From: CAYWNA01 sp964459305
GTDB taxonomy: Bacteria; Planctomycetota; Planctomycetia; Pirellulales; Pirellulaceae
Length of the DNA: 64,000 bases
Direction of reading: 5' to 3'
NCBI GenBank assembly: GCA_964459305.1
Contig: CAYWNA010000030.1
Span: 12,982 to 76,981, forward strand
Shown: in pieces, positions 1 to 9,445 of the stretch
How the letters are laid out: each line of letters begins with the position of its first letter
Numbering within the stretch: the stretch's first letter is position 1
Program-made: the position numbers and the translations under genes
Notes under the pieces: model-generated
What the model saw: the letters and a program-made list of their open reading frames with translations, nothing else
The model's database searches: none
Told to the model about the DNA's origin: nothing

Positions 1-420
1 CCCGGATCGTTGCTCGCCTCTACAGGAGAACGGCTAGAGGTCGCATCGCTGGCGGGTCAGCGAGTCGTCGCCTTCTGTGGGATCGGAAACCCTGCCGGCT
101 TTCGGCACACGGTTCAGTCGTGCGGATGCGAGCTTGTGGATTTCCGTGAATTTCCGGATCACCACGAGTTCCTCGCTAAAGATGTGGCCGGTTTGGAGGA
201 TTGGGCCAATCGGTTCGAAGATGTGACAGCCATCCTCTGCACCCACAAAGACCTAGTGAAGATCAACCGCCCTAGACTCGGTCCTCATCCGCTTTGGGCT
301 CTGACGATTGAGTTGGACATAGGCGAAGGCAAAGATCGACTGGAGACTCGATTGCAGTCGCTGTTACTCGATGTAGCTCAACCCGCCAACGACAGAGAAC
401 ACGGCGAGCGGGGGCCGTGA
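1..420 (+). CDS. lpxK: Tetraacyldisaccharide 4'-kinase LpxK, C-terminal part (5' end outside window)
   Basis: The frame is open from the first base, so the gene starts upstream and only about 139 C-terminal residues are visible. LpxK phosphorylates the 4' position of the tetraacyldisaccharide lipid A precursor at the inner membrane. The visible part carries the family's C-terminal signature: a strand ending AFCGIGNPAGF, a later FPDHHEF motif, and CTHKDLVKI where most relatives have TTEKDAVRL. The identity rests on these motifs in the right order and spacing; the P-loop half is not in view. It ends at a TGA and converges on the lyase gene on the other strand. The 255 bases between them show no gene. 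Confidence 0.88.
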   Translation, partial: PGSLLASTGERLEVASLAGQRVVAFCGIGNPAGFRHTVQSCGCELVDFREFPDHHEFLAKDVAGLEDWANRFEDVTAILCTHKDLVKINRPRLGPHPLWALTIELDIGEGKDRLETRLQSLLLDVAQPANDREHGERGP

Positions 421-675
421 ATACGTCGTTCAACGGCAAGGCGACTGCGCCCGAGCAACGCAGTGCCCATGTTTTTCTCCTCCTCTGCGTCCGTCCCCTC
501 TCTGCGGTTTCCAAGTGGTCCGGTCGTCGTCAACCGCAGAGGAGGGACGATCGCAGAGACAATGGCAAATGGTACACAACTGCTATTCAACGACTTGCAC
601 CAATCGAGAGCCTCAACGTGGCGCTGTCCGACTACGCTTTGCCGCGATGGATCGGGACACTCCAAAGATGCGATC

Positions 676-2178
676 TCACTTCATCGGGCCAATATACTCC
701 CTGGCGATGACCACGTTGTCGATGTATAGGTGTTGATCGTAAGGCGAGGGTTTCTTGCCGCCGTGGTAGACGTTCATCCAAACCTGCTCGATTTTCAGGC
801 GATCCGTGTGGCGAAACCGGATGTCTGTCTTCTCGAAGGCCGGTCGCCCATCGATCCAGGCTCGGATAATGCCGTCCTTCTCGCCGGGTGTGTTCAGCTT
901 CAGGTACTGTTCGACGCAGTACCACCGGTTGTTTTTCAGGAAGCCGCGGTAGCCGTTCTGCCAAAGCCAGACATTGCCATACTGGCCTTTCATATCCGCG
1001 TGGTAGCAGTAGGTGCCGATCGGAGTCAGCCCGCCCAGAGGATTCTCCCGCGGAATCGTCAAATGAAATGAACCGCGAGCCGACCAGCCATCGGTTCCGT
1101 CTGACTTGCGCCCGCCCCAGCCGGCCACGCCGTAGGTTCCGCTGATTCCCGGCAGCTTGCCGCCCTGCAGCGCCTGGTTCCAGTCGTCGGCCAGTCTCAG
1201 GTAGTAACGCGAGAAAACCTCGTTGGGTTCTTCGCCTGTTTCTCTTTTGAACTTGTATGTCATGTTCAGCGCACCGGTCGAGCCCTCGGCAATGCGAACG
1301 CGAAGGGCCTTGCCCTGAACTGGTTCAAAGTCGCGGTCCGAGTCGGCGTCGAGCGTCTCCAGGGCCTGCAAATGAGCAACGGACGTCCACCCTTCAATCC
1401 ACTCGTCGGATTCGAAGTCGGAAAAGAAGATCACATTCGGATCCCGCTGAATGCCCGTATCGCCTAGGTAGCCGGCGGCCAAGCCTTGGATCGGCTCGGC
1501 ATCGGGCTGGTCATGACCCTGCGCACAGCGAAAGACACCAATATCCATTGATGCGCTGCCGTACTGAGCGTACGTGTAAAGCCGCAAAGTGGCCCTGGTG
1601 ACGTTGCCACATTCTGCCAAGTCGTCTAAGTCGAAGCGAAGAAGGGCGTGATTTGGATTGTCGGAAACCCTCAGCAATTCGGAATTGCCTTGACTTCGAT
1701 ACGTCGATTGTTCCAGATACGTGTCCGCTTTCGGGGCCAGCGTCTGCGAACCTTTGTCCCCAATCGCAATCAGCCGAGGACGGTGGGGCGATTCGGCATG
1801 CTCGCGACTGCAAAACACGTACGTCCCCCGGCCTTCGGTGCCGCGCAAGAACATGCCTTGATTCTGGTGCTTGCCTGCCAACCATTCCCGGATGAGTCCA
1901 GTGACGTCCCATTCGACGAACTTGCCGCTGTCGTCGTCGACAACCGTTGTCGTGGCGTAAGCTGCGTTGCCCTGGGCGACATCCTTGGCGTCGCGCCAGT
2001 CGCCCATGAAGTTGTCCCAAGACAGCAGGGCCGCGCGGTTGTAGTAGTCGCGGCTCGCTCCGTCACTCTTGCCCGGCGCGCCTTCGGCCCAGTCGTTGTG
2101 GGCCGCGGAAACCACTGAAACACAGGCCAAGACCCACCACATGGAAAACCACGTGCGAAGTTGGTGGAACTTCAACAT
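676..2178 (-). CDS. Secreted DNRLRE-domain protein with polysaccharide lyase 14-like domain
   Basis: A 500-residue exported protein. The first about 26 residues form a signal peptide (hydrophobic core around WWVLACVSVVSA). Residues about 30-230 look like a DNRLRE/CBM96-type beta domain, with the paired pattern ADTYLEQSTYRSQGNSELLRV followed by ALLRFDL. The second half, from about residue 250, resembles polysaccharide lyase family 14 or alginate-lyase-like folds: KLPGISGTYGVAGWGGR, a GWSARGSF strand, WYCVEQYLKLNTPGEKDG, and a closing YIDNVVIA strand. It likely cleaves or binds an acidic polysaccharide outside the cytoplasm; the substrate cannot be read from sequence. A clear AGGAG lies upstream of the ATG. 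It follows thymidine kinase by about 33 bases on the same strand, so they may share a transcript without sharing a function. Confidence 0.75.
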   Translation of the reverse strand: MLKFHQLRTWFSMWWVLACVSVVSAAHNDWAEGAPGKSDGASRDYYNRAALLSWDNFMGDWRDAKDVAQGNAAYATTTVVDDDSGKFVEWDVTGLIREWLAGKHQNQGMFLRGTEGRGTYVFCSREHAESPHRPRLIAIGDKGSQTLAPKADTYLEQSTYRSQGNSELLRVSDNPNHALLRFDLDDLAECGNVTRATLRLYTYAQYGSASMDIGVFRCAQGHDQPDAEPIQGLAAGYLGDTGIQRDPNVIFFSDFESDEWIEGWTSVAHLQALETLDADSDRDFEPVQGKALRVRIAEGSTGALNMTYKFKRETGEEPNEVFSRYYLRLADDWNQALQGGKLPGISGTYGVAGWGGRKSDGTDGWSARGSFHLTIPRENPLGGLTPIGTYCYHADMKGQYGNVWLWQNGYRGFLKNNRWYCVEQYLKLNTPGEKDGIIRAWIDGRPAFEKTDIRFRHTDRLKIEQVWMNVYHGGKKPSPYDQHLYIDNVVIAREYIGPMK

Positions 2179-2211
2179 TGTCGACTCCTGAGAAAAGTGT
2201 GCCCATTACTT

Positions 2212-2835
2212 TCATTCGATTGCGGATTCGTCTTCGAACGGCAATTGGTCGGACTGGCGCGTGGCCATGCCTTCTTTGAAATGTTTGCGACAGACCGACA
2301 TGTAACGCTCGGTGCCGCCGATCTTGACTTGATCGCCGTGGCGGACCGGATTGCCTTGGTCGTCCAGCCGTAGGACCATTGTCGCTTTGCGGCCGCAATG
2401 GCAGATCGTCTTGATTTCGGCCAGGTTGTCGGCCCACGCCAACAGGTGCATACTGCCCTCGAACAGGTTGCCCTGAAAATCGGTACGCAGCCCATACGTG
2501 AGCACGGGGATGTCGAGCCGATCTGCGATGTCGCTCAGTTGCCGAACCTGCCGCTTTATGAGGAACTGAGCCTCATCCACCAGCACGCAATGAACCGGGG
2601 CTTCCTCGTGTGCCTGCCGCGTGATCTCGAAAAGATCGTCCAGGTGCGAGAACGGCGCAGCCTTGGCCTGCAGCCCGATCCGCGAGGTGACTTTTCCCTC
2701 ACCGTATCGCGTATCGATCTCGGGCGCGAACACCAGCGTATTCATCCCGCATTCGCGATAGTTGTAGCTGGACTGCAACAAGACCGTTGATTTCCCCGCA
2801 TTCATGGCGGAATAGTAGAAGTACAGCTTTGCCAT
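2212..2835 (-). CDS. tdk: Thymidine kinase
   Basis: A type II (TK1-like) thymidine kinase of 207 residues, close to the usual bacterial length. It phosphorylates thymidine to dTMP with ATP in the salvage pathway. Visible motifs are the P-loop SAMNAGKS at residues 9-16, DEAQF at 87-91 (Walker B region), and a zinc-ribbon pattern of ICHCG with a later CRKHF near the C terminus. A lasso-like region with a YMS motif lies between them. The ATG has a GAGGAAGG purine stretch upstream. The PL14-like gene follows closely downstream. Confidence 0.95.
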   Translation of the reverse strand: MAKLYFYYSAMNAGKSTVLLQSSYNYRECGMNTLVFAPEIDTRYGEGKVTSRIGLQAKAAPFSHLDDLFEITRQAHEEAPVHCVLVDEAQFLIKRQVRQLSDIADRLDIPVLTYGLRTDFQGNLFEGSMHLLAWADNLAEIKTICHCGRKATMVLRLDDQGNPVRHGDQVKIGGTERYMSVCRKHFKEGMATRQSDQLPFEDESAIE

Positions 2836-3001
2836 GTCCTTGCCTTCCTCGTTTCACAAACCGTCAGAATGACGCTTTGTGGCGGACCAGGCAAGTGGTG
2901 CATCCGATCCTGCCGGCTGGCGTCGGCGCTTACCCCACGCATCGTTGAAAGCCGGCAGCGTCGTGTGCATGGGCGGGAAGTGACGGTATCCGATTCGACG
3001 C

Positions 3002-4075
3002 CTATGTCCTGGGCGGCACCGTGCTCGCCAGCTCTGCGGACCCTCGGCGTGTCCGCCGCCCAAGCAGCCGTGACACGACGCGGGAGTATCCATTGCGTCG
3101 CCGTCTGTGCACCTTCGAATCACGGAAGGACCAAACCAGAAACTTCGCGATTCGCTGCAGGTAGTTGTCCGTCACCGTGATAACTGCGCCGTTGTGGCTG
3201 GCCCCCTTAATAAACCACAGCTTGCTGCGTCCAGGAAGTTGGTGACGCAATCGCTCGGCAATCGAACTGGGAACATAGGCGTCCTTCTTACCGTGGATCA
3301 TGAACACGGGCTGAACGACAGAACGGACGGATTGGTCAATGTCGACAATCCGGCATCCATTCCGGAGCCGGAATAAAAAGTGCGCCCACTTGCAGTGGCT
3401 AATCAGACACCACTCCGGTAGATACTCAGCGACATACGGCAGACGCAGGTAGATATTCATGAAACGGCGGATGTAGTGTCTCTGCAGAGGGCCGGTGGAA
3501 AACGCACTGTCGGTCACGATCGCTCGGATCGAGCGGTTGCGCGCTGCAGCACACAACGCTGCATTGGCGCCTTTGCTGACGCCGATCAGCGCAATTCCTT
3601 TCGTGTCTGCATCGCACCGGGAGGCAAGGTGCTTGATCACGCTTTGCGTGTCCTTAAGCTCATCTTCGGTCAGCCAAGGCATTGGGCGGTATCCCGGCTG
3701 TGAGTCGCTTTCGCCATGGTTGCGGAAATCAAACGCGAAGACATCAAAGCCACGCTCCAGTAGCTCCTTTGCATAAGGTACGACTCCCCAACGATCTCCT
3801 CCCAGCCCATGGCAGAACGCCACGACGCCCAGACACCGATCTCCCGTCGCCCGCAAATAGGTCCCGCGCAACGACAATCCATCGTGTGTTGTCACCACCT
3901 GCTTTTCACCACCTTCTATAGGGGTGTATGAAGCCGGGTTATGCCACGGAGTCTTAGTGAACATCTGCTTTATTCTGGGCACGTACACCACCCACGTGAT
4001 CATCGTGACTACGCAGTAGATACCAACCGACGCCGCGACAACACACAGCAGGACCACAAGTAGCTGCATCAGCAT
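3002..4075 (-). CDS. Membrane-anchored alpha/beta hydrolase
   Basis: I place the start at the internal ATG opening MLMQLLVVLLCVVAAS, which gives an N-terminal membrane segment and fits the family; the frame stays open to 4303 but that extension looks non-coding. Motifs of a serine hydrolase follow: an oxyanion-type FCHGLGGD, FDFRNHGESD, the nucleophile elbow GVSKG, an acid in HGKKDAYVP and a histidine in GASHNG. The order and spacing match the YqkD/FrsA-type alpha/beta hydrolases, with the catalytic domain outside or at the membrane. The last about 40 residues are arginine-rich and poorly family-like, so the C terminus may be read-through of decayed sequence. The substrate is unknown. Confidence 0.75.
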   Translation of the reverse strand: MLMQLLVVLLCVVAASVGIYCVVTMITWVVYVPRIKQMFTKTPWHNPASYTPIEGGEKQVVTTHDGLSLRGTYLRATGDRCLGVVAFCHGLGGDRWGVVPYAKELLERGFDVFAFDFRNHGESDSQPGYRPMPWLTEDELKDTQSVIKHLASRCDADTKGIALIGVSKGANAALCAAARNRSIRAIVTDSAFSTGPLQRHYIRRFMNIYLRLPYVAEYLPEWCLISHCKWAHFLFRLRNGCRIVDIDQSVRSVVQPVFMIHGKKDAYVPSSIAERLRHQLPGRSKLWFIKGASHNGAVITVTDNYLQRIAKFLVWSFRDSKVHRRRRNGYSRVVSRLLGRRTRRGSAELASTVPPRT

Positions 4076-4375
4076 TGGTGACCAGAATCCGGCTATGCAC
4101 GATCTTGCCAAAATCCATCGAGGCTCAGAAGGTGCTGCACAAATGACGCATCGGACTCCTCCGATACGAACCGCGACTATTGGATGCCGCAGAAATCCCC
4201 ATCGAGATGCACGACCCAAGCGCGCCCGGGTCATGCCATAACGCTGGCATGTTCTTTGCAGGATGTCGTAGATTACCCCCGTTTCCGTCGCCCAACAAGC
4301 CACCGTGCTGGTTTATTCGACAATAATCTGGCCAGCACGCTGTGCGGTGTGAGGTCTGCTTCAGCGTAATCAGGG

Positions 4376-4788
4376 TCAGTCGATGTGCGCCGGAACGCGT
4401 AGGCGGCAGTCGTCCCACTTCCGGGCTTCATGGCACTCGGTCGCTTCGTCTCGGTCGAGATCCCTGTGTTTTCCTCCATCGTCCTTGCCGTTGGGTCCCA
4501 GGCGATAGAGCCGGTACCCCTCTTCCAAAAGCAGTACCGAAAGGCTTCACCCGTGAAAGGATCAATGGGTTCGTGGGAGGTGTACTCGGGCACAAGTTCT
4601 GCCAGCCGTCGCGGGTACCCTCCGTGATCCGCCCGGTATGCTGCTGCCGCAAAACCGATCCGCATGAGACGCATCTGGGTTGTCGCGCGGGCTTGAGATT
4701 CACTGGCCGACCGTATCGATGGCAGCCAAAATGCGATCTGGGTATTCCCGATCTTGCGAGACACCCTTTCGCGAACCTGCAACAACAA
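4376..4788 (-). pseudogene. Frameshifted C-terminal remnant of a planctomycete conserved membrane/secreted protein
   Basis: The frame from 4788 reads a family tail I recognise from planctomycete hypotheticals: RATTQMRLMRIGFAAAAYRADHGGYP, then LAELVPEY and PIDPFTGEAFRY. Near 4528, at a TTTT run, the sense jumps frame: the next frame reads LEEGYRLYRLGPNGKDDGG and continues to a stop at 4376-4378. That GPNGKDDGG ending is the usual one for this family, so a single base has been lost or gained. No credible start or N-terminal half is present. An ATG at 4838 with a GGAGGA upstream opens only a 45-codon unrelated frame. I call it a decayed gene; a sequencing error could explain the shift but not the missing N-terminal half. 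Confidence 0.6.
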
Positions 4789-4838
4789 CTGAGCACGATT
4801 CGGATATTGCGAAGAGGGTTCTTCGCTTCGCCTTCATG

Positions 4839-5173
4839 ATCCTCCTCCGATGAAAGGCGCAAGAGGGACGTTCTCGCCCTCGCGATCCCTCGCCGCCACC
4901 CCACCCGCGTGTCTGCTATACGGCGGTTGCAGTGTGGACAGATGGCTCTCTAGTCTCTTTCGTCACAGGTTACCGGATCTTGCCACTGAAGAGAAAGGCA
5001 TGTCGGTGAAAAGAGGGACGGCTCCTAGGGCCCCGCCTGTCAGAAAACGCCATTTGGGTGTTGACCACCAGCTTTCTGCCCCGTGCAGTATCGTGCGTAC
5101 TTGACCGTGCTATTTCGACCACCCACACTGATGTTGGGTACTTCGTTGTCTGGCGAATCCAGGAAAACCGGCG
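4839..5173. other. Non-coding stretch, nothing recognised
   Basis: About 335 bases between the remnant on the minus strand and the next plus-strand gene. I see no family-like frame, no clear hairpin terminator and no repeat shared with the rest of the window. Confidence 0.4.
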
Positions 5174-5993
5174 ATGAGACGAGTTCTTGTTCTTGCGATA
5201 TTGCTTTCCGCTTCGTTTGCAGCGCGGGCCGGGGCGGTTGGGGTGGAGGACAACGCTGGGCTGCGGTTGGCTCGGTATATCGGGCCGACAAGAATCGGGC
5301 TGCTGTTCGGTCCGGGTTTCGGCGATTATCAATTCGACAAGAAGGCATTCGTCTACCAGGTGGTCTCGGCCACTGACGAGTCGTTTCGACACGGTGTAGC
5401 GGCCGAGAAGATCGAAATGCTCAAGACCGAACCCGACGCCGCTTATCCCGACGGCTGGAAGGGGCCGGAATTCACTCGCTACATCGTCACGGCCGACTTG
5501 CCCAAGGACAAGGCAATGGCGCCGGGACACAAGTACTGGATCCGCATCAGTTCCCGCGGTGTGACCGGCAACTCGTGCGCGGCCAAGTACATCATCCCTG
5601 CACAAGCTGTCAAACCAGCCAAACTGCGGCCGCGATATGGGATTCGCGAAATGTACGTCCTTTCGCCCTCGGCAATCCATTTGATCACCGGCGCCGGTAT
5701 CGATGTCGAGCGCCTGGGAGACACGGCCAATGTAACGATCGCGTTGCCTGAGGATCCGGACTTCCGTGATCCAGTCCATCCGGAGAGACTCGGACGCCGA
5801 AGCAACCTCGACTTCTACATCCCCCAGGGATGGCCATGGCAATTTTGGCAACGGCATGAGCCTCTATCCGCCGGGACCGTGGCCCGATCTGTACAAATAC
5901 TCGGAAGACGCCTCGCCAGGAATGAACGAAGGAACAACGTCCAAGATGGTCCAGACGGCGTTCGCGTACGGGCTGCTGGTCTCGCCGAAATGA
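5174..5993 (+). pseudogene. Frameshifted secreted protein of unknown family
   Basis: The ATG opens a clear signal peptide (LVLAILLSASFAARAGA) and about 215 residues of plausible exported protein. Around 5818-5830 the first frame stops making sense: it becomes arginine-rich and runs on to 6220, overlapping the 3' end of the GH106 gene. The third frame instead carries a protein-like stretch, GHGNFGNGMSLYPPGPW, then DLYKYSEDASPGMNEG and AFAYGLLVSPK, ending at 5993. I therefore read one gene with a one-base shift and an early end. I do not recognise the family. Confidence 0.5.
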
Positions 5994-6157
5994 TGACCGG
6001 CAGCGAGTTGGAGTCTTGCGATTGCCGGTGGAGAGCCAAACCGCATTATGTTCCTAGACACGCCTTGAGAGTGCGTCACCGTGTGCACTTGCGGGTTTCA
6101 AATCGATGGCGAATTGTCCACGTTGCAGGATCATCAATAGGCGTCGCCGTTCGCACT

Positions 6158-9142
6158 TCATTCGAACTTGACGTTCTTCTGTTGTCCGAAATCGAGCCAA
6201 ACTGGGCCCATCAGGCCTGACGGGGTGAGTTCGTCGATCGTATTGACCGACGAGCAACGGTAGCGTCTGGTGCGTTCCCCTTGTTCCAGGATGACGTTGG
6301 TTTTGGTGCGGCGTTGATCTTCGGGTAATCCGGCGTCGCCAATCAGGCGGTTCTGCCAGACGTTGGCGACTTCGATTTCCAGTAAATTTCCCCCTGACCT
6401 AGCGGCACCGGTCAGGTCGATGGTCCAGGGGGCGGTCCACACGACGCCTTGGTCTATCGCGTTCAGTCGTACTCGGGCGATGCACCCGACTCTGCCTAGA
6501 TGCAGCCGCAGCAGCCCTTCGGCCTGATCGGCTGTCACGTCAAAATTCTTGCGATAGGTGGCCGTGCCCGAAAAGTGCTTGATGTCGGGGTTCTCGTGCG
6601 TGTTCCACGGCACAAGTCGATCAAAGGTGATCGACTCGGGCGCTCCCCAGCCGGGTGCGAAGCGGACTTCCCAGGAATCATCCAGTGCCAGCGGCTCGGA
6701 CAGCCCGGCGACGTCGACGCGTATCGTCTTGCCCCGCGAATTGCCAAACACGTACTGCCCGTCCTTCCAGAATCGGATGGGGGCCGTATTGCCGTCGCGG
6801 CCTTCGATGGTGATCCGCGCCGGGCCATTGGCCTTGGTGATCTGCGGCTGTTGTTCCGAGTTGCGGAACACGACGAATAGCGACCCGTTCGTGGGTAGCG
6901 TCATTGGCAGGGTGACACGACCGTCGTCGGTCTTCAGGTACCGGACGACGGGCGTGATCGTGCCGTCGGCGGGATCCCAGATTTCTGGTTCCTTACCAGC
7001 GACACGGAACGTCAAATCCACTCGGCCTTTGCCGGCAACGAAGTAGATATCCGTGTCGCCATCACGTCGGTGGATGTAGTCTTCCGTGCCTTCGAAGTCG
7101 GGCGGGATACCGGCCTCGCCGAATGCTTCGGCCAGTGTCTTATCGGCAATAACGGTACCCTTGCCGATCCTGCGGGTCTCGGTTGCCGAGCCCCAGAGCG
7201 CGGCCGACAGCCTTGGCAGTTCTTCGGTCGATTGTGGATGGTCCCTGAGCCCAGGCGAATACGTGGGTATCTTCTTGCCAAGTACCACGGTGGCACCGGC
7301 CTCGACCAACTCGACCACCTTGCGCAACGCATCCGCCGGCATCACGTTTTCTTCCAGATCCACCACGAGCATCCGGTATCGCATCCCGTCGGGCAGAACC
7401 AGGTCGCCGTTGGTGTCGACGCTCACGCGCGTGGTCAACACCTCGGCGTTCACGAGGTCATAGGTATAACCGGCAGGCAAATGGAGCGACGCTTCTTTGC
7501 TCCACTCGCGGGCACGGGTCCAGACATCGCAGTTCTTGTCGCTCGTGTAGCAGCACACGTCGGCAACGAAATTCCCGCGGCGCAACAAGGCCTGGCATCG
7601 ACCGAGGTAATCCATGAACCCACCAACGTAGTCGAACCACGTCACGTTGCGGTTCACGTGCGTGCCGGCAAAGTAGACGATCCCCGGCAGCCCGAATTCT
7701 TCCGGCGATGCCGAACTCGTATGCCACACGAACTGGTTCATGCCGTCGCACAGTGCCATATCGGCTGACCATTTCAGCGACGCCGGATATTCCGACCAGT
7801 GATAGGTCATGTGCGTGAAGGCTTCGACGGATATGAGCCGCTTGCCATAAATGTGTGCCGACATGGCGGCTCGTCGAGCGTTCGACCGCCCGTAGTTGGG
7901 CACCCAGAACTCGCTCTGCGGCATCGCGTTGCGTCCCCAGAAAGCCAATTGGTCGGCTTCGCGGAACAGCAGAGGTTTGTGGCTCCATGGACCGCCCGAT
8001 TCCGAGTGCCAGTGCAGCCCGGCTTCGCGGCACAATTCGTCGAATCGTCCGTAGCAGTTTTTCATGAAGCAGTCGGAAACGGTCAATGCATAGTCACGGA
8101 GGAACCGGGCCGTGGTGTTTTTGTCGTTGACGTTGATGCCGGCCAGTGCCGGCAGGTACGGGCGGATGTCGTACCCGCGTAACTTCAGGAAGTCCTTTTC
8201 GAAGCCGGGTGTCCAGCTCGGTGTTTCCCCTTCCCAGCTCACGTTGTAGAAGTGGGTCAAGGTGTCGGTGACCAGCGGTCCAGCGTCGGCGATGATGGCG
8301 CGGCCCATGCGGTCGAAATGCGACTCGACGGCCTTGACGTTCAAGATATCGACATCCTCGATCCGGTCTTCCATGACCACGCAGGCCAGTCGCACAACGA
8401 TCCAACGACCGGCGGGAGCGACCCACTTCAGTTGGCCGTTGGCGTCGAGTTTGGCAGTCAGGTCGATCACCTCGGTTGCCGTTTCGGCATTCTCCAGCAC
8501 GGTGTCCTTGACCGTCGACCACTCGCTGGTTGATCCGACCGAGGGCCCGCCACGGCCTTCGCCAACACGGGCGGCAACAACGGCCACCGGATGATAGTGC
8601 GGGGCGGTGCACTTCGGCATGTCAATTTGCACGGGAACGGGACCCTGGACTTCGGTCGACGCCCAGATCAGTTTCTTCACGGCGTTTTCTTCCATGTCCC
8701 ACGGCGCGCGGAGCGCCCCGCCGCACGTACTCAGATTAATACTGGCTTTCAACCCCAGCCGGTGTGCTTCCTGGAGCGAGTACCGGACCAACTCGCGCCA
8801 CCGGGGACTCATGAAGGCAATCTTCCGAGGCGGGGCGGCCACGATATGATGGCCATAAGCCGTAACGTCAAACAGCAGAAAACCACCGATGCCCTGGGCG
8901 GCCATGGCTTCCAGATCGCGAGTGATGGACTCTTCGGTCACGTTGGCATTCAGCCACCACCAGTACACCCAGGGCCGACAAACCTTCGGCGGCGAGGCGA
9001 AAGTTGTCTCTATGTCGAGATCGTGGCCTGTTGGGGGAACGGCAGTTGTGATGGATTCGGCAGCGCGAATGCCGCCATCCACCGCAATCGTCACGAAAGC
9101 AGTCAACGCGCAGGCCGTTAGAAGTATGCGGATTTGTTGCAT
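6158..9142 (-). CDS. Secreted glycoside hydrolase, GH106-like (alpha-L-rhamnosidase type)
   Basis: The start is set at the ATG opening MQQIRILLTACALTAF, a signal peptide, ten codons inside the longest frame; a GAGGGGATAA stretch lies upstream. The mature N terminus reads FASPPKVCRPWVYWWWLN, then ITRDLEAMAAQGIGGFLLFDV, the hallmark opening of the GH106 TIM barrel. C-terminal beta domains include a galactose-binding-like part (ATYRKNFDV, GRVGCIARVRLN, WTAPWTIDLTG). GH106 enzymes remove alpha-L-rhamnose from pectin or ulvan-type glycans. At 994 residues it has the usual family length. It lies about 67 bases downstream of a short Tat-signal ORF on the same strand. The activity is inferred from family only. 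Confidence 0.82.
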   Translation of the reverse strand: MQQIRILLTACALTAFVTIAVDGGIRAAESITTAVPPTGHDLDIETTFASPPKVCRPWVYWWWLNANVTEESITRDLEAMAAQGIGGFLLFDVTAYGHHIVAAPPRKIAFMSPRWRELVRYSLQEAHRLGLKASINLSTCGGALRAPWDMEENAVKKLIWASTEVQGPVPVQIDMPKCTAPHYHPVAVVAARVGEGRGGPSVGSTSEWSTVKDTVLENAETATEVIDLTAKLDANGQLKWVAPAGRWIVVRLACVVMEDRIEDVDILNVKAVESHFDRMGRAIIADAGPLVTDTLTHFYNVSWEGETPSWTPGFEKDFLKLRGYDIRPYLPALAGINVNDKNTTARFLRDYALTVSDCFMKNCYGRFDELCREAGLHWHSESGGPWSHKPLLFREADQLAFWGRNAMPQSEFWVPNYGRSNARRAAMSAHIYGKRLISVEAFTHMTYHWSEYPASLKWSADMALCDGMNQFVWHTSSASPEEFGLPGIVYFAGTHVNRNVTWFDYVGGFMDYLGRCQALLRRGNFVADVCCYTSDKNCDVWTRAREWSKEASLHLPAGYTYDLVNAEVLTTRVSVDTNGDLVLPDGMRYRMLVVDLEENVMPADALRKVVELVEAGATVVLGKKIPTYSPGLRDHPQSTEELPRLSAALWGSATETRRIGKGTVIADKTLAEAFGEAGIPPDFEGTEDYIHRRDGDTDIYFVAGKGRVDLTFRVAGKEPEIWDPADGTITPVVRYLKTDDGRVTLPMTLPTNGSLFVVFRNSEQQPQITKANGPARITIEGRDGNTAPIRFWKDGQYVFGNSRGKTIRVDVAGLSEPLALDDSWEVRFAPGWGAPESITFDRLVPWNTHENPDIKHFSGTATYRKNFDVTADQAEGLLRLHLGRVGCIARVRLNAIDQGVVWTAPWTIDLTGAARSGGNLLEIEVANVWQNRLIGDAGLPEDQRRTKTNVILEQGERTRRYRCSSVNTIDELTPSGLMGPVWLDFGQQKNVKFE

Positions 9143-9208
9143 GATGTTATCCCCTCGAGTTCTTGTCTCCATCTTGGCACGTTGGAAACGTGCCCCACGT
9201 CCACGGCG

Positions 9209-9316
9209 CTACGCACCCTCTGGCGGCGTTCGCCAGATGAGCCCGACAGTCGCCGCGGCCAGCCCGCCGAACAGGGACGTCCCAAGGAAATCACGTCGAC
9301 ACGCGGTATCTTCCAC
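9209..9316 (-). CDS. 35-codon Tat-signal ORF, probable truncated gene
   Basis: A GTG at 9316 is preceded by AAGGAGG with 6-7 bases spacing, a strong ribosome site. It opens VEDTACRRDFLGTSLFGGLA, then AATVGLIWRTPPEGA and a stop. The RRDFLG motif followed by a small hydrophobic stretch is a twin-arginine export signal like those at the N terminus of DUF1501 or oxidoreductase proteins, but no mature domain follows. It is either a small membrane peptide or the surviving leader of a deleted Tat protein. It lies directly upstream of the GH106 gene on the same strand and could be its transcript leader. Confidence 0.5.
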   Translation of the reverse strand: MEDTACRRDFLGTSLFGGLAAATVGLIWRTPPEGA

Positions 9317-9369
9317 TGGAGACCTCCTTGCTTCTCGCGACATGTCGCACCTGGATGATAATGACTAGT

Positions 9370-9445
9370 TTAACCGCGACCCGCCAGGGGAGCGCGTCCG
9401 ACCACTCGATAGCATCTTCGCGCTCCCCTGGCGGGTCACGGTTAA
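9370..9445. repeat. Long palindromic repeat (GTTTAACCGC family)
   Basis: Arms of 27 bases (9370-9396 and 9419-9445) pair with one mismatch around a 22-base loop. The outer ends read TTAACCGC and GCGGTTAA-like. Two more palindromes in this window, at 26874-26998 and 36723-36797, share these ends but have different inner stems, so they form a repeat family with conserved tips. The rest of the 640 bases between the Tat ORF and rpe holds nothing else I recognise. Confidence 0.75.

Noticed and set aside
417..710. A 97-codon frame after lpxK
   Set aside because: Low-complexity, no ribosome site, overlaps the stop of the lyase gene, and no family-like pattern.
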